Shown here: positions 46,703 through 60,643 of the stretch, piece by piece
Layout: the number at the start of each line of letters is the position of its first letter
How positions within the stretch are numbered: the stretch's first letter is position 1
Origin: Leptodactylus fallax
Lineage: Eukaryota > Chordata > Amphibia > Anura > Leptodactylidae
DNA length: 64,000 nucleotides
Direction: 5' to 3'
Assembly (NCBI GenBank): GCA_947044405.1
Contig: CAMRHE010000028.1
Location: 8,578,001-8,642,000, forward strand
Position numbers and translations under genes: made by a program
Notes under the pieces: generated by a model
What the model was told of the DNA's origin: nothing
Databases searched by the model: none
What the model saw: only the letters and a program-made list of their open reading frames with translations

Positions 46703-49599
46703 ACTAGCTGGAGTAACTTTGTCAGACTGACCCTGGTTTCTCAGTACAGGTCAATTCACGTGTCATTGTTGCAGTCAGGGGTTATTTTTTTTTCTGCGTG
46801 AGAGAGAGACTGTGAAGGGAATTTCGGATGGAGCTTGATCTATGATCTATGAACTACGATCTATGAGCCTCAGGCCAGGTTGGGCACCCTTTTTGGATCC
46901 TGCACCCAGCAGCCTGGTCGTTACTGGTATTTTTGGTGTTTTTGTGCATGACTAAGAGGACATCTTTTGTTATGGAGACTGCCCAAGAGAGAGACACTAA
47001 TAAACCCCATGGGTTACCATTACTCAGCTTCAGCTGCAGCCAAGTGGTTACCAAGATTGTGCCTCCATTTTAAGGAAGATTGTTGTTTTGCTGTTTACCT
47101 GTCTTGCTTCAAGTAAACCCTGAGCTGTTGCATAGTCCCACATTTTCTCCTGAGTCCTCTATTATACACTATTATCAAGGGCACTCCAACGACCATCAGG
47201 CTCAGTGTTTACTAAAGTTCCAGTGGATACTTCTACCATTATTTTCCATACTGCAGGCACCCTAATTACTCATTGCAGTAGCCTATGTGGAGTACTGGAG
47301 GACTAGTGGAGCCAATATGAGCCTAACCGAGCCATCCTCCCTGCCATCCTTCACTGGATTGCTGCCCAAATCGTGCAGAAAATCTGTAGCACATGCATTT
47401 ACCCTTGCTATCCTTCATTGGATTGAGTGGCTTAAGTACCTACCACCCCTACCCCCTTAATAGCTAATAATGAGGTGGCTATAAAGATGGTAATCTGGAA
47501 CCAGTTCACACTACCCAACAAGAGCTGTCGCAACACAAGGATGCCCATTGCAGTCTTCCAAATGAAGAACCCTACTGAAGGCAAAAACAAGAAATCCGGA
47601 TCAGTATTTTGAAAGAAAAATAATAATTTTAACAATTGATTTAGTTGCAGAGGGTGATCAGAAAGTGACAATCGGATAGGTTTATATCATTTAATATGTA
47701 ACAAGCAGGGGTGCAGCCAAATGATGATGGTTGAATACTAAAAAATTAGGAAATTGTGCAAATGACATATTCTGAAATATCTCCGCTCCTACAATTTCAA
47801 GGTCAATAAAAGTCACCTTCTTTCTGTATTTTCAGACACGACCAACAAATATGTCCAATAAATATTTTCCAACAAAATATAACAATGCCATTATTTTGTA
47901 GGCATAAATGGGGTCACGAAGGCCAAATTTTCTCATGACACCAGAGCAAGTTACAAACAGAAAATTGCTTTCGGGCAAAGAAAAGTTCTAAGTTTTGCTG
48001 TAGACTGTGATTTTTGGAATTTATTTCAGTATTTATTAAACAAAAATATGTCTCATGATTTTTCTATCATTTATAATGGATATTATAAAGCAAAAACAGC
48101 TAAAATATGACATAAAAATGAAAAAAAATTCTTCAACGAAAAAACATTTGGATAACTTTTTGCAATGGTTTAATGGTACAATAAAAGATTTTACTTTCCT
48201 TACCTCTAGGAACATTAGATAATTGAGAATGCATGTAAATCACTTCAGCCCCGCATGTTATTACAGTCTGTATAGTTTAGGATCACTTGTGAGACAGGAA
48301 GCACCTGCCTGAGAGAAACTAGGCAAGAAATAATAGACTTTTCAGAAAAACTTTTCAACCGTCGAGGTAATTTTTACACAGATTAAGAAGCTAAACTACA
48401 TACCTCATGTGTAAGTACACCTGTATAACCAGCGGATTCTGACATCATTATATCGTACAACCATGCAAGCATCAAATTCTGATGTCAGACTGCTGTGAAT
48501 TGTTGTGGAATCTCATAGTAGTTGGGACTTTAGATGAGTCTGTAAAGATTATAAGAAGTCACTGACCTAACCTGCATAAGAGCCTTCACCTGCTACCTAT
48601 ATACTGTATATATTATATTTTATATACAGTATGTATATCTAGATCCTACCTATATATAGGCACTATAGTGGCAGCCCTAACAGCTGCTATGGAGACAGAA
48701 GGAGCCCTGGATGATAATAAACCCTTTGCTATTTGTTTGAAAAAATTTGTAGAATTCTCCTCCCTAGAGGAACAGCAATGTTAGCAAGTGAGGTGGAGAA
48801 ATGTTATAAAATTAAATATATTCTACACAATCCATTAGCTGTTATCAGAATCTGATACACAAAGAATGGACAGGAAGCAGACAGCGCCATTCTCTGCATA
48901 GTGGCTGAACCAAGTCACTGCGTCTTGGTTCCCATTCAAGTGAAGCTGATCTGCAATAACCTCATCTGTCCACTACACAGAGAACACAGCTGCCTGCTTC
49001 CTGCTCCATCCTCTTTTTCCATGCTCTGTTGTTATAACAGGTGTTGGACCCCCATCAGTATGATATTAATGACATCCTTAGTATAGGTCATCAATATATT
49101 TAATCTGAAAATCCCTTTTGAAGCCCTGTTCACACATCAGATAATGAATGATCGAGCAGGATGCTTATTTTTTTCAGTGGGGGGGAAGAATCTGCCACTG
49201 ATTTTAACGCAGAATCTGTGTGATCGAGGCCTAAATTGAGAGTGTCCAAATCTATTTCAGCCTGACCTAGGTGATCTACTATAGGAATAGGGATTGGCAT
49301 ATATGGTGTGCTGAGGATGTTGTTGTAACTTTTTGCATTTACATTTTTTAACTGCCCCAATGCCCCATGAGCAGATCCCCTGGTTCCAGCTCTAAGGCTT
49401 ACTAATAATTCTTCTTAGACGACTATTATTATCATAATATACATTATATATATGACACATATAAGCCAGAATCTGTCATTTTGGCTCTCTGTAAGAATAA
49501 AGTAGTGTGGACGATTATGGTCATGATGTGTGACACAAGACCACAAACTTTGAAAAAAAAAACAAGATTTTGTGATACTCTGTCACACTGTACACTGCA
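46703..49599. other. Non-coding stretch, AT-rich in the middle
   Basis: 46830-47250 has an LTR-like look (aataaaccccatggg near 46999, tcaagtaaaccctgagctgt near 47110) but no defined ends. 47750-48300 is AT-rich without motif. A palindromic run of tatatac phrases lies at 48598-48645. 49125-49230 (gttcacacatcag, ctgtgtgatcgaggc) may be a worn MITE. No gene supported. Confidence 0.4.
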
Positions 49600-50550
49600 G
49601 ATTTTAGGTGCAACTCATCTAGCTGCTACCTACAGAAGTATTCTGACGACTCTGCAATAGTAGGCCTCATCACAGCCGATGATGACAGGGAGTACAGAGA
49701 ACTGAACTGGGATTTTGTGGACTGGTGCCACCGGAACCACCTGAAGATTAACGCAGGGAAGACCAAGGAGATGGTGGTGGACTTCCGTAAAGGCAGAAGC
49801 CCTCCTAAACCAGTGGACATCCTGGGGACGGGCATCGAGATTGTGAACACCTATAAGTACCTGGGTTTGCTCCTTAATAATAAGCTGGACTGGGCAGATC
49901 ATATGGAGGCCCTGTACAGGAAGGGCCACAGAAGGCTCTACCTGCTTAGGAGGCTGAGAGCCTTTGGAATCCGGGGGGCACTTCTTAGAACTTTCTTCAA
50001 CTCGGTAGTGGCATCAGCCATCTTCTTTGGAGTGGCCTGCTGGGGGAGCAGTATATCAACCAGGGACAGAAATAAACTTGACAAGCTGATTAGAAGGGCC
50101 AGCTCTGTCCTGGGGAGCCCACTGGACCCAGTGCAGGTGGTGGGTGACAGAAGGATACTGTCCGTGGTGAGCTCCATGCAGAAGAAGAAGTCCCATCCCA
50201 TGCATGAGACTGTGATCGCGCTGAGCAGTACTGTCAGTGACCGACTGCTCCACCCTAGGTGTGAGAAGGAGCGCTATCGGAAATCTTTCCTCCCCACCGC
50301 GGTTAGGCTGTACAACCAACACCGACCTAAGCGGAGATCAATACACACAGAGAACTGAAATATCTCTCTGCCTGTTAAATCCCCCCCCCCACTACTTCCT
50401 ATCTGTCTGTCTGCTATTAATGTAATGCCTCTTACCTTGGAACATTCCTGTACATGTTGTATTTGTATTTGTATCTGCTTATCTTTGCTGCTGTAACACA
50501 CTGAATTTCCCCATTGTGGGACTATTAAAGGACTATTATTATTATTACTT
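49600..50550 (+). mobile_element. 5'-truncated CR1/L2-group LINE
   Basis: Begins inside the reverse transcriptase gene and ends with a 3' untranslated region (tttccccattgtgggactat, taaaggactatt) and a short ATT tail at 50533-50548, as expected for target-primed insertion of a CR1/L2-like element. Confidence 0.85.
49609..50358 (+). CDS. LINE reverse transcriptase, C-terminal fragment
   Basis: A 249-codon open frame without a true start; a TAG at 49606-49608 and the truncation point bound it. It opens with LQKYSDDSAIVG, the catalytic RT motif (usually FADD/YADD; here YSDD, 49639-49650), then the thumb-region HLKINAGKTKEMVVDFRK and NTYKYLGLLLNNKLDW, and the C-terminal block of CR1/L2-type elements (LLRRLRAFGI, FGVACWGSS, RLIRRASSVLG-like, RYRKSFLPTAVRLYNQH). 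The frame is intact to its natural stop, suggesting a fairly young insertion. Not functional alone, as the endonuclease and most of RT are missing. Assignment to Rex1 versus L2 is uncertain. Confidence 0.85.
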   Translation, partial: CNSSSCYLQKYSDDSAIVGLITADDDREYRELNWDFVDWCHRNHLKINAGKTKEMVVDFRKGRSPPKPVDILGTGIEIVNTYKYLGLLLNNKLDWADHMEALYRKGHRRLYLLRRLRAFGIRGALLRTFFNSVVASAIFFGVACWGSSISTRDRNKLDKLIRRASSVLGSPLDPVQVVGDRRILSVVSSMQKKKSHPMHETVIALSSTVSDRLLHPRCEKERYRKSFLPTAVRLYNQHRPKRRSIHTEN

Positions 50551-53279
50551 GTTTATTTGTGGCCACCAAGTGGTTGTGATTTGAATTGCAGGTTGATGAG
50601 CGTTTTGCTGACATGTTATAATAATGTATTGAATTTGAATTGTGAGTAATTAAAGTCTCTAATAAAATTGGTGAACACATCTGTACAACTGTCCACGGGT
50701 CGGCATAGGTGGTATTCCTCATTCACAGAAATGGCATCTTGGTTCTCCATTAAGGCTTGTTTTTTTCTGCGGGTTTCCGACGGCATTTTTGAGGTTTTGC
50801 TCAGTGTTTTCCTATTGTCTAAATCAAGGTCAGTTGGTTAACCAGCGACTATCTTCCCTGGCCTATGGCTTGTGAGTTCTCATGCATATGTTAGAGAAAT
50901 TAGACTGCAGTGTGACTGAGGCTGGGAGTAACATGAATGAGTAAGGAGTTGGCTAGATTGGGTTTCCTCTGGACAATCCACTTTCCTGGCACAATCTAAG
51001 AACATTCTGTCAAGCTAATGGTATCCCTCAATACAGAACGTGTGTTTGTGGATGATTTTCTGCTTCTCATGGAACTACGATAGTGAGTCCTGCCAATATA
51101 AAGTGTGCAACATTAATAATATATGAGATAATGCCCCCTACTGTGACTTAGAAGAACATTAAGAGTAATCCGGGTGCTCTGTGGCCATATAAAAAAACAA
51201 GACCAGGATGAGTATAGTTATACAAGTCAGGGGACTTCTAATACTCCTAATAATGAATAATAGAGGATAGGTTATACTCCAAGAGCTGCTGCTGAACCTC
51301 TTTATGAAGGGCTATCTATTTTCTGAATTAGGTGGGACACAGATTTGTGTAATACACTTTATAAAAAGAAGAACCCTTTATAATGTCTCATTTTCACTGT
51401 GGTGGCCGCTAAGAGCAATTCCACTTCTAGCAGATCTATGTAATACTTCTCCCTACAGGAGCTACCAGTGGTATGTCCCCTCGGTTGCCCCTGTGTGCAT
51501 GCCCCTACTTGTTGTGCATGCCCATTGTCCCTTTAATTGGGGATGAATAGCGGGCTGATGTGCATGATGATGATTTCGGGCCAAACTTTAGATTTTAGAA
51601 GTTCTCTTCTGGCCCCAGAGTAGAATAAGTAAAGGTCCAGGAGAGGTGAGAAAACATAATAAACATGTATGCACACCTTCCCTCACCTCTCCAATCTCCT
51701 GAGATCCTTCACTGTGTGAACAATTCATCCTCCTTCATAAGGACTTGACCAATAACAGTGTTTGCCACCATGTGGCTTTGGGTCGTAGTTTGAGTTGAGG
51801 AGAATACATGAGAGGTTAACGTTGCATACTTGCAGCTGAATTTAGTTTGGTCTTTGTTAAAGTTAGTGGTGTCCTGGCTTCAAGAACACACAGAGGCACA
51901 GGGCAATCCTGGTGCACGCCTAAGTGTGGCGTATATGTGGGACAGGCTGTGGCCAAGATCAGGTTGTGGGAGACCCATAGCAGCACAGACGATACTTGAC
52001 TAGATATGGGAGAACCTCTCAAGATTTGTTTAGTTTCGGGTAGTTCCTCTCAAGAACCTCTCAAGATTTGTTTTGGATGAAACAAGTTTGGTATCAGCCA
52101 CACCTTTAATTGGCTTAAAACGTGATGTAAAACACTCCATGTGCTAGGTGCTAGATGTGGAATGGATGTGGTCTGACTACAACGATGATCATGGGGAGAT
52201 GGAATGGAAATTTCTTGATGCCACTACTAGAGAATGGGATTTGGGTCAGTGGAGATAAAGGAGAAGACATGGTTGACACTACAGAAAGACAGCGTGGTAA
52301 ATTACATGTTGTGGAGGAACACACACAATCTTGACTCAATAGTTGTGGTTCACTATTTTAAAAAAAAAAATGTCATAAATGACAACTCTGCGGCTACTGG
52401 TGTGGGCTGTCAAGTCCAGAAGTAGTGTTGCTGTTGCCACCCACATTTTATTGCACATTACTTAATTGGCAACAATTCTGACACCGTGTTTTTTTTTTTT
52501 TGCTATCTTTTATTTATTTCTTTTTTAAATATTTTAAGAAAAATTGCAAATCACTAACAACACTAAAAGGGTCACCCAGTCAGGGAGTATTAGACTATTA
52601 GTTAGTCTACTATTACACTATTTGTTCACCAGAGTGGAAAAAACAACCCATGAAATTACAATTATTTTTTAAGATTAGCACAGACTAGAGTGTATATTTG
52701 GTGAACAACAAGAAACCTCTTGTATATAATGGAGTTATTTTTTTTTTCAGATTGTGCAGTTGAAATCAGCACTGTGCTGTTAGAACAGCAGTATGTATGT
52801 AATAAAAAATGTTCTAGCCTAAAAAAGGCCTTGACAAAATATTTTTTTACAGGATTGTCTTGGCAGTAAAAAGTATGTTTAAAGAATGTGTATAAAACTA
52901 CTCTATTGCACAAGAGACAGAAAAAATTAGAGTATTGTCAATGAAAAGGTTAACTCTCTATGTAAGCAGCAGGAGAAGAAGAAGCACAGATTTCCCCAGT
53001 CAATATGTCTATAAACCTATCCTATCACTATTAAATTCTAGCATGAATCTGCCTATGTAATGGCTTGATTCTCTAAATTCTCCGAGTCCTCTAACTATTG
53101 TTGGGATTTCTATTGCTTTTTCAGGACTGTGCTAGCCTGTGAAATGTATCTTAGATCTATTTGCATGTCCACCATTTACAGCAACTAAAAGCTGATCACA
53201 AGTATCGAAGCTCACAGACAGTGTCTGAGCCAGTGCTATTAGTTCCTTTGATATCTAAGGAGTTAAAGTTAGTAGCTAT
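50551..53279. other. Non-coding stretch; hairpin-module fragment at 51596-51690
   Basis: 51596-51690 (ttctcttctggccccagagt, agaataagtaaaggtccagg, agaggtgag) parallels 19561-19640 of the first hAT and is a degraded copy of that module. The rest, including T runs at 52485-52501 and AT-rich 52640-52860, shows no gene. Confidence 0.4.
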
Positions 53280-53723
53280 TTGAGTGACATTCCTCCTTCC
53301 CAATCGAGCCTAGGGTGGATTCCTTTTATATAGTTTTCCAGCCCTCTCTTTGATGCTTCCTATTAGCATCTCTGAGCGTGCTGGCTATTATATGTTTACT
53401 GATATTATATTTCTAACCTTGGCTTCTCCTTTTGACTCTTCTTCTGGTTCCAATTTTGTACCGTGCTGCCCGATTGGTTCTGACCCTTGACTCTCTCAAT
53501 TCCTCGTGTCTGTTTGTTTGTCTTATCTGCGGTTTGTGTTTACACTCGTATTGTAGGAAGGGACTGTCACCCAGTTGTCCTCTACCGCCTAAGGTAGTTG
53601 AGGCAAGTAGGTAGGGACTGGGGTTGGGTCAAGCATTAGGACTCACTGTCTCTGTCATTCCCTTCCTCCCAAGTTTTAGCAGCAGCAGCACTGGGGAATT
53701 GCTTAACTGGCAATTCCCTAACA
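53280..53723 (+). mobile_element. LTR relic related to the solo LTR at 60644-61289
   Basis: The right part (gaagggactgtcacccagtt, ggcaagtaggtagggactg, ggggaattgcttaactggca, attccctaaca) matches the right part of the solo LTR. It ends aaca at 53723. The left end and target duplication could not be fixed, so the start is approximate. Confidence 0.6.
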
Positions 53724-55091
53724 CACCATTTGTTTGGTTTAGTTAAAAACCGAACAATTTGGAATATTCAGTTCAAACCTGGTACACTGCAATGCAGTTC
53801 ACCCAACTTAGTAGAGTTGGATTGCACAAATTGGTGGCCCTTTAATATTTAGTTGATCCCTTTTTCTCCAATAGCAGATGCCTTGGGCCCAGTAGAAGGT
53901 AACTGAAACTGTGCTCTGTTTAGAAGTTACATAAATTTTCCTCACTATATCCATTTCAATTGTTTGCATTTTTTGTTGTCCTTCTATTTTTACATTTTCG
54001 CTTGCAACAAGTGGATGAGGGGCTGCTGGTAATGTGCCATAAGCATGGTGTGGCACAAATAATTAGGGTGTAGTCACACTCAGCGCCAAGGACAGGAAGT
54101 CACGAATACAGCCCTTGGCAAGCTGCTAAATGTGGATTAGGAAACCAATTTGCAGTAATTATTTATGAGCTGTCTTTTACATAGTACTGACATATTTAAT
54201 ACAGAGAATAAGTCAACTAATATAGGTCACTGTCCTCAGCTGTGCCAGCAAGTTCATTTATATAGTTTGGGCACAGGAAACCAGGAAGAGCCTACAGATT
54301 ATGTGCAGATAATGCTGTGACTAATAGTAATGATGATATGTTTGTTAAAGGACTTTATTAAAGGCAACCTAAAAAAAATATAAAACAGTGAATGAGTTAA
54401 AGAATGAAAGAAGCAATATTCTCCATACTCTCCCTACCAATACTCCACCCTGCCTGCTCCCACTGGAACAATTCCCAAGAAGTGCAGGAAATGGAAGATA
54501 CCGGAGAGCAGCAGAAGAAACAACTTAAATCTCACACTACGCTGGGAGATAGGACTAAGGCAGCCCAAACGTTCTTCACTGGAGCTCACCGTAAAGTCAG
54601 TTGGATTTATGATGAATTTGGACCCAGATCATTGTACCAGTAACTAAGTGCAATAAATAGATGATCTGCAATCTGAATACAAACCAAGATTTATAGTACT
54701 ACTCACTAGGCAGATAAAAACAGGAGAGCTGAATCAAAAGAGTCAACGTATCCAGGTCAGAGTCAATCCAAAAGGTCAATGTCAACAACAAAATCTGAAG
54801 GCAGTTGAATATCTGATAAAAAGGTCAGTATAACAGCAACATATATGATCAAACTTAGTAATAGTTAACTAACAGCAGGCTCCTGGGACACTGGGAACAA
54901 GCCTTAAATATCCCTCCTCAACTGCTGATAGGTTCAGCATAGCTTAGTTTTGACACCTGCAAAAAGTTTCATGTGTTGGCATGACAACCTTAAAGCAGCA
55001 GCAGCAGTGATCAGAGCTACACTGTGCAATTCCTAACATCTCTACTTCCTGGTCCCTGGACAGGATAGTGTACCAATCAGTGGCTGATGTA
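53724..55091. other. Non-coding stretch
   Basis: No gene or complete element recognised. Small open frames lack motifs. Confidence 0.35.
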
Positions 55092-55445
55092 CAGGTGTAT
55101 CTCAATAAATTAGAATATCTTTGAAACGTTTATTTCAAGTGATCTCCTATATTTTCTAGATTCTTTACACACAGAGTGTTCTATTTCAAGTGTTTTATTT
55201 CTGTAAATGTTGATTATGGATTACAGGTAATGAAAACCAAAATCTAAGAAAATTAGAATATTGTAAAAAAGTTCAGTATTGTAAATTCAGTGTCACCTGC
55301 CGAGGTTTCCTAAGCCTTTACATGGTCCCTCAGTCTGGTTCAGCAGGACACACAATCATGGAAGACGCTGATTATGGATTGTATTACTGAATTACTGAAA
55401 TGAATGAACGTTTCAAAAATATCCTAATTTATTGAGATGCACCTG
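55092..55445. mobile_element. Miniature Tc1-like element, 354 bp
   Basis: TA at 55090-55091 and 55446-55447. Ends caggtgtatctcaataaatt and, complemented, caggtgcatctcaataaatt; inner phrases agaatatctttgaaacgttt and its counterpart extend the inverted repeat. The transposase is entirely deleted. It shares its end type with the decayed element at 26391-27262. Confidence 0.92.
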
Positions 55446-55447
55446 TA

Positions 55448-57278
55448 TGTCACCGAGGCCACTGATTGGTAGATAAGCATTTCCTGTATTTCCAGAAGGA
55501 CCAGAGAGTAGAGACCAGAGAGGGATATGGGCAGCATTGGAACATGAACAAAGAGGAATGGGTAAAGGGAGCAAAGCTTCTTTCAAGTTTTAACCCATTC
55601 TGTTTATGAATTTCTTTTATTGTCTAGAAATACTTTTCCACCTTCTAGGTAGTAGTGATTTAGTCACAGCCTTACATGAGACAAACTGATCTCTCCTTGA
55701 GAAGAAATAAAACTGTCTCTCTCCAGCGCCACCTATATGTAGATATTCTACAAGTGAGATCCTTTAGATTAACATTCTTAAATCTATTTTCGTTTTAGAT
55801 ACCTGTTGACTAAATGATTATAGTACATGCACTACTGAAAAAATCCATATATTACATTCACTACTGACAATACAGTAGATGATGCCAAAGCTTATCTCCT
55901 CCATTTCCTTGCATAGAGCTCTTCTAAAAAAAATTCTCCCATAGACTTTAATGAGTCAGGTCCAGTCTATTGGCAATAAATTCCTTTAAACCTATACATC
56001 CAGGTGGCGTGGGTAATATTTGGAGAATGTCTGCCATGTTCTATGTACACTGCCCCTATACTCACACTCACAACCTACTGGCAAAGCCTAACCAAATGAC
56101 TTGGCACATGCCTAAGGGAGAAGACAATTCCATTTGTGCCAGATTCCACCAAAATTGTAATATAATAAGGGTCTATGGAAAGGGGCAGTTCATACCAGAA
56201 AACCACTTTAATTCAAAATAGGGAACTAACAATGCAGCAATGATTTATTCTAGATAAAAGGCTTTACTTCCACCCCTCCTAATTCATTTTTATTACTGTG
56301 CTTTTGTATTCGCATGAAAGTGAATTATTATCTTAAGAATTTGGCAATCTATTTTTGTTGCAGCAACGTTTTTACAATATACGATGGCGATAATACTCCC
56401 CTTATCTGGCTATATATCTTTTTTTTTAACTTAACACAGCAGACGAGAATAGGCTGGAAGGAAGAAAAAAAACTCAAGGAATGTTTCATTTTGCTTGGCA
56501 TGCCATGAAGGTATTGTGGATCACAAAAGGTGTCAGCAGTGCTTCTTATGGATTTAGCCTGAACCGCGCTGCTGAGAGCCTTTTATGAGATGCCAATTAC
56601 AATACATTCTGTTTACTGTCTCTTTGCCATGTCAAATGTGGAATCTAGTTTAAAGTTACAGCTCAAATTGTTAAAGATTTAGAGACTCAATTGCTGGAGT
56701 GTTCACAAGGCTTTTACTAAGGCTAGTTCATACAAAGAGTAAATTATACTGTATGGGTGACATCACAAGTGGATAAAGAGAAAGGACATTGCACGACCTG
56801 TGTAGGATCACACCACCCATAGATAAAGGGATGGGATCTACTGGAGTTGTGTCCACCACAGCGTTGGTCAGCTACATTGACCTAGCAACTCGCCAAGGGA
56901 CGCCCAATGAAAGAAGACGCTCTACACATCTCATCGACATTTGTTTACTATCCTGCATTCTTCTTTTGTTGGAGATGGGAGTGACATGACCCTAGCTGGT
57001 TCCATGAGGCTTTGCTAGCATTGCGTAACATAATAACATTGCAGATGAGGCTGAATGAAGACACAAGTCCAGCAAGTCCTACCTATAACCCTACAGTGTC
57101 GATCCAGATGAAGGGAAAAAAAACATGAGGCTGATGCCAATTGCCCCATGTCAGGGGAAAAAAATCCTTCCCATTTCCAAATCCAGCAGTCAGTATTAAA
57201 CCCTGGATCAACATCTCCAAAAACCTGAAACTCATAACCTGCAATAATTTTACATCCTGGGAGGCCCCTCTTGAACTT
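55448..57278. other. Non-coding stretch
   Basis: No gene or repeat recognised with confidence. Confidence 0.35.
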
Positions 57279-57314
57279 GAATGAATGAATGAATGAATGA
57301 ATGAATGAATGAAT
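57279..57314 (+). repeat. (GAAT)9 microsatellite
   Basis: Nine uninterrupted copies of GAAT. Confidence 0.95.
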
Positions 57315-60300
57315 CCACTACTTTCTATGGCAGTGCGTTCCATAGTCTCACTGCTCTTACAGTAAAGAATCCTCATTTATGATACTATGGAAGTGTTCAG
57401 GAGGAAGCAATGGTGTACTCCATGCAAGGGAGAGGGAGACTCCCCTCGCACAGGCTAGGTGGCCGGAGACTAAGGAGTCACTGTCAGAGCGTGGAGTAGT
57501 GTTAATCTTGTGTTGTATTATTCAATTACATCAGGGACATTAGTAAAGCCTGCTAAAACCAATACCCGCTTGTCATTCTTATGTCCTAACCTGTACATAA
57601 CCGGCACAAACTCAACTCTAGGAAACAAATTGCTCCACTAACAGCTCAACACTCAGAAATGTGCATAAAGAACAGGAACTGTTTTAGCAAAACTAGGGTC
57701 CTTTTCTTGGGGTGGTTCTTCTTCCCTCATTTGTGGTCATGTAAGTATCTATAGGGGAGCCAACCACCACATTGGGTACCTTCATGGACATTGCAGCTGC
57801 CAAATGCACCAAATTCCTGCAGCTCGAACAAAATTTGCATTGCTCATCCTTAACTAAATGTAAATTAAAAGTTATCAAGGAAAACAGAATGGCCTTGTTT
57901 TCATTAAGTCCATGCCATGATTATGAAAACTGCTACTGCGCCTTGTTGTGGATCTTCACAAGATAATGGGTGATATAGCTATTAGCTATGACCAACCATG
58001 GAAATCCCTACCAATTTGTGAAGGTCCAACCATGGACAGCCCTGCTTACTGGTAAGGGACAACCATGGAAATTCCTATTGATTGACATAATGAGAGTCCT
58101 ATGCCCCCATTGTTCTTAGACACAAGAGTGTGACTGGGAGGAGAAGGATCAAGCAGTGCACTGTCGCTCCATTCAATCTCTATGGGACAGAAGGAATAGA
58201 TGCTCAACTAGGTTGTCAGGGTCACAGTCTTTGATTGGAACAGCAGGGTGATTGATCGACGGCCACTCCAAGTAACGCATCCTGGCCATAGCCTTGTAAC
58301 TGGGAAGAACTGGGGACCCTTGTTCCTGCCCTCAACAGGGGTACCAATAGCCTGACTGCCATAAATCTCAGAGTTGTATAGTGGATAGAGGTACCATGTT
58401 CTAACTAGAATATCCCTTTAAACGGTGAAAATTGAAAAACTTACCAAAATAATTGGCATAAAATAATGAAATCCGTCACTGAATATTCTCCACTTCTCGT
58501 TATACACACAAAAACTTGTGTGTGGGTTTTGGAAAATTCTAAAGTATATATTCAGGATATATATAATATATGGTTTCCATGCATAAGAATAACATTTATA
58601 GAGAGAATAGGAAAGCAGATGTTTCAGATTGTTCCAAAATCAGTCCCATAGTGAGAAACGTACTTATGGGTAAAACTTCACAGTTTGGAGGAAAATTATT
58701 TGTATAACATGTATATTTATTGCCAAGCTCAGAAGCAAATTTCTAATAGAATATCTGTCTCGACACATTTAGATATATATGAATTAAGAGTATGCAGGTC
58801 CTGTCACAATGCTGATGTGACACAGTCCTTACAGTCTAGTCTGCAATATTACATTCATGATGTATTAAAATTGCTAATACAACTTGGGGTATGTTCACAT
58901 TGTAGAACTAGAAGAATGGAAAAAACAATAGAGATGGATCTGTCTAATGACGGACAAAGGTGGATCCCGATGAACGTGATTGAATATAATGGGGTCCGTT
59001 GGATATTAGTTGTTTTCTCCTTGACATTACCAGATGAAAACTTGCAGCATATTTTTGTCTGCAATTTCAGACAAACTCTGCATCAATCACCTTCTGCTTG
59101 GCAGCTGACAATATAGCTCCTCACCACTTTCCCTGCAGAAGGCGTCTTCTCTGCTATACTGCCACTGCTACTGCAGACACTCTGCACCTTCCCTGACAAG
59201 CAAAAAAGCTATTTCTATTTTCGGCACTGCAGAAGATCACTACATGGACACCTGGTTATGGGGAAAGTCACTGAGCATGTGTGTCCATCAGCTCAGTAGG
59301 TGGACGTGCACATTGTTATACCCTTTGAACACCAGGTGGTGCCATACTATTTTAGTAAATGTCATATTTCTTCTCTGTATCAACTTTAACAAAATGTACA
59401 TAGGGAATTATGTTCAATGTTTATGATCTATACAATGAGTATCATATTTAATACAAAACTTTCACCTCTTCCACTTTCCCGCAGCCTGTAGTTTCCTACA
59501 GTCTTTATATACATGTTCAGCCCTCCAAGATTCCATCTAATATGAAAAAGTAAATATTAAACCATGTTACAGTGCCGTTTCCTCAGTTTGTGTGAGAATC
59601 CTGCTGTGAGAGGGGAGAGAGAGCAGAGGCGCCATTTCTCCAGCTCTGCACACTTATAATGGGAAACATTCCATGTTTGTTGCATTACATCTAATGTACA
59701 TCTATAGCTGGCTTTAAAATGTTGCACAACCCTTATTGTTACTTAGTGGATGTTCACACAATGTAAAACAACAAAATATTCCCATATGTATTATCTAGAA
59801 TTTCTTTCTACTGACAAATGCTCCCAACCAAGCTCCAATCTTTAACAATTTGACCCTATCTTAGGCAAATCTTAGCTAATTTCTTCCACATACTAAATCA
59901 ATTGATTGCAGCGACTCTCACGCTGTATACACCATGGCAGCGGTGGCGAGTTCTCTACGGCAGCTGGAACGTCTGGTTAATTAGAGATAATTGATCTCTG
60001 GTGAGCGGGATTGTCAGTAGACAGTGACATTTTTCCTAAACAGTTGATGGACCATGAACGGACCAGCATTCATGGTCCATCACATGTTTGGGAGACTGTT
60101 AGTATTTGCTGACATTTCCATTTGCTATGAGCTCAGTAATCATTATTTTACCAGGTGGGCAAGATACGGCGAATGTTGATTAAATTAGATATTCAAGGGC
60201 ACAAAATAAAGGCTCGTTCACATCCATTCTTATTGATTACCAGCCCTCCCAACCTAATGCCATTAACACCCATATGCAAATAAGGCGGAGGAGAGCAGGG

Positions 60301-60643
60301 CTTACAATTATTGCTAAGAGTTATTTATTCTGTGCCACTAAATGTATCATTAGAAACCTACCTGTGGGTGATAAGACTCCATGTCAGACTCCATTCAATC
60401 TATGTAGAACTATCATGTACTTCTATTAGCATAGAACATAAACTTACAGTATGTGAGAGCTCAGCATGCAGCGAGAGTTGTTTATATGGACTGATACATA
60501 CCTTTTTGAGGGAGCCCTTTTTTGGCCACCTCTCTAAATTGCTCCTGACATATCTCTTTTGAGACGTTAACAATATATATGTATTATTGAGTTTTACAGG
60601 ATAGACTATCAATGTATGACCAGTAGACATAAGTAAATTTCCT
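57315..60643. other. Non-coding stretch
   Basis: No gene supported; the 143-codon open frame at 58685-59116 has no recognisable motif. A TTTAAAGGGATATTC-type complement at 58410-58424 may be a single MITE end. 59740-60290 is unique-looking. Confidence 0.35.

Noticed and set aside
58685..59116. 143-codon plus-strand open frame
   Set aside because: No motif, AT-rich composition as in the flanks, and no splice or promoter context; chance openness is likely.
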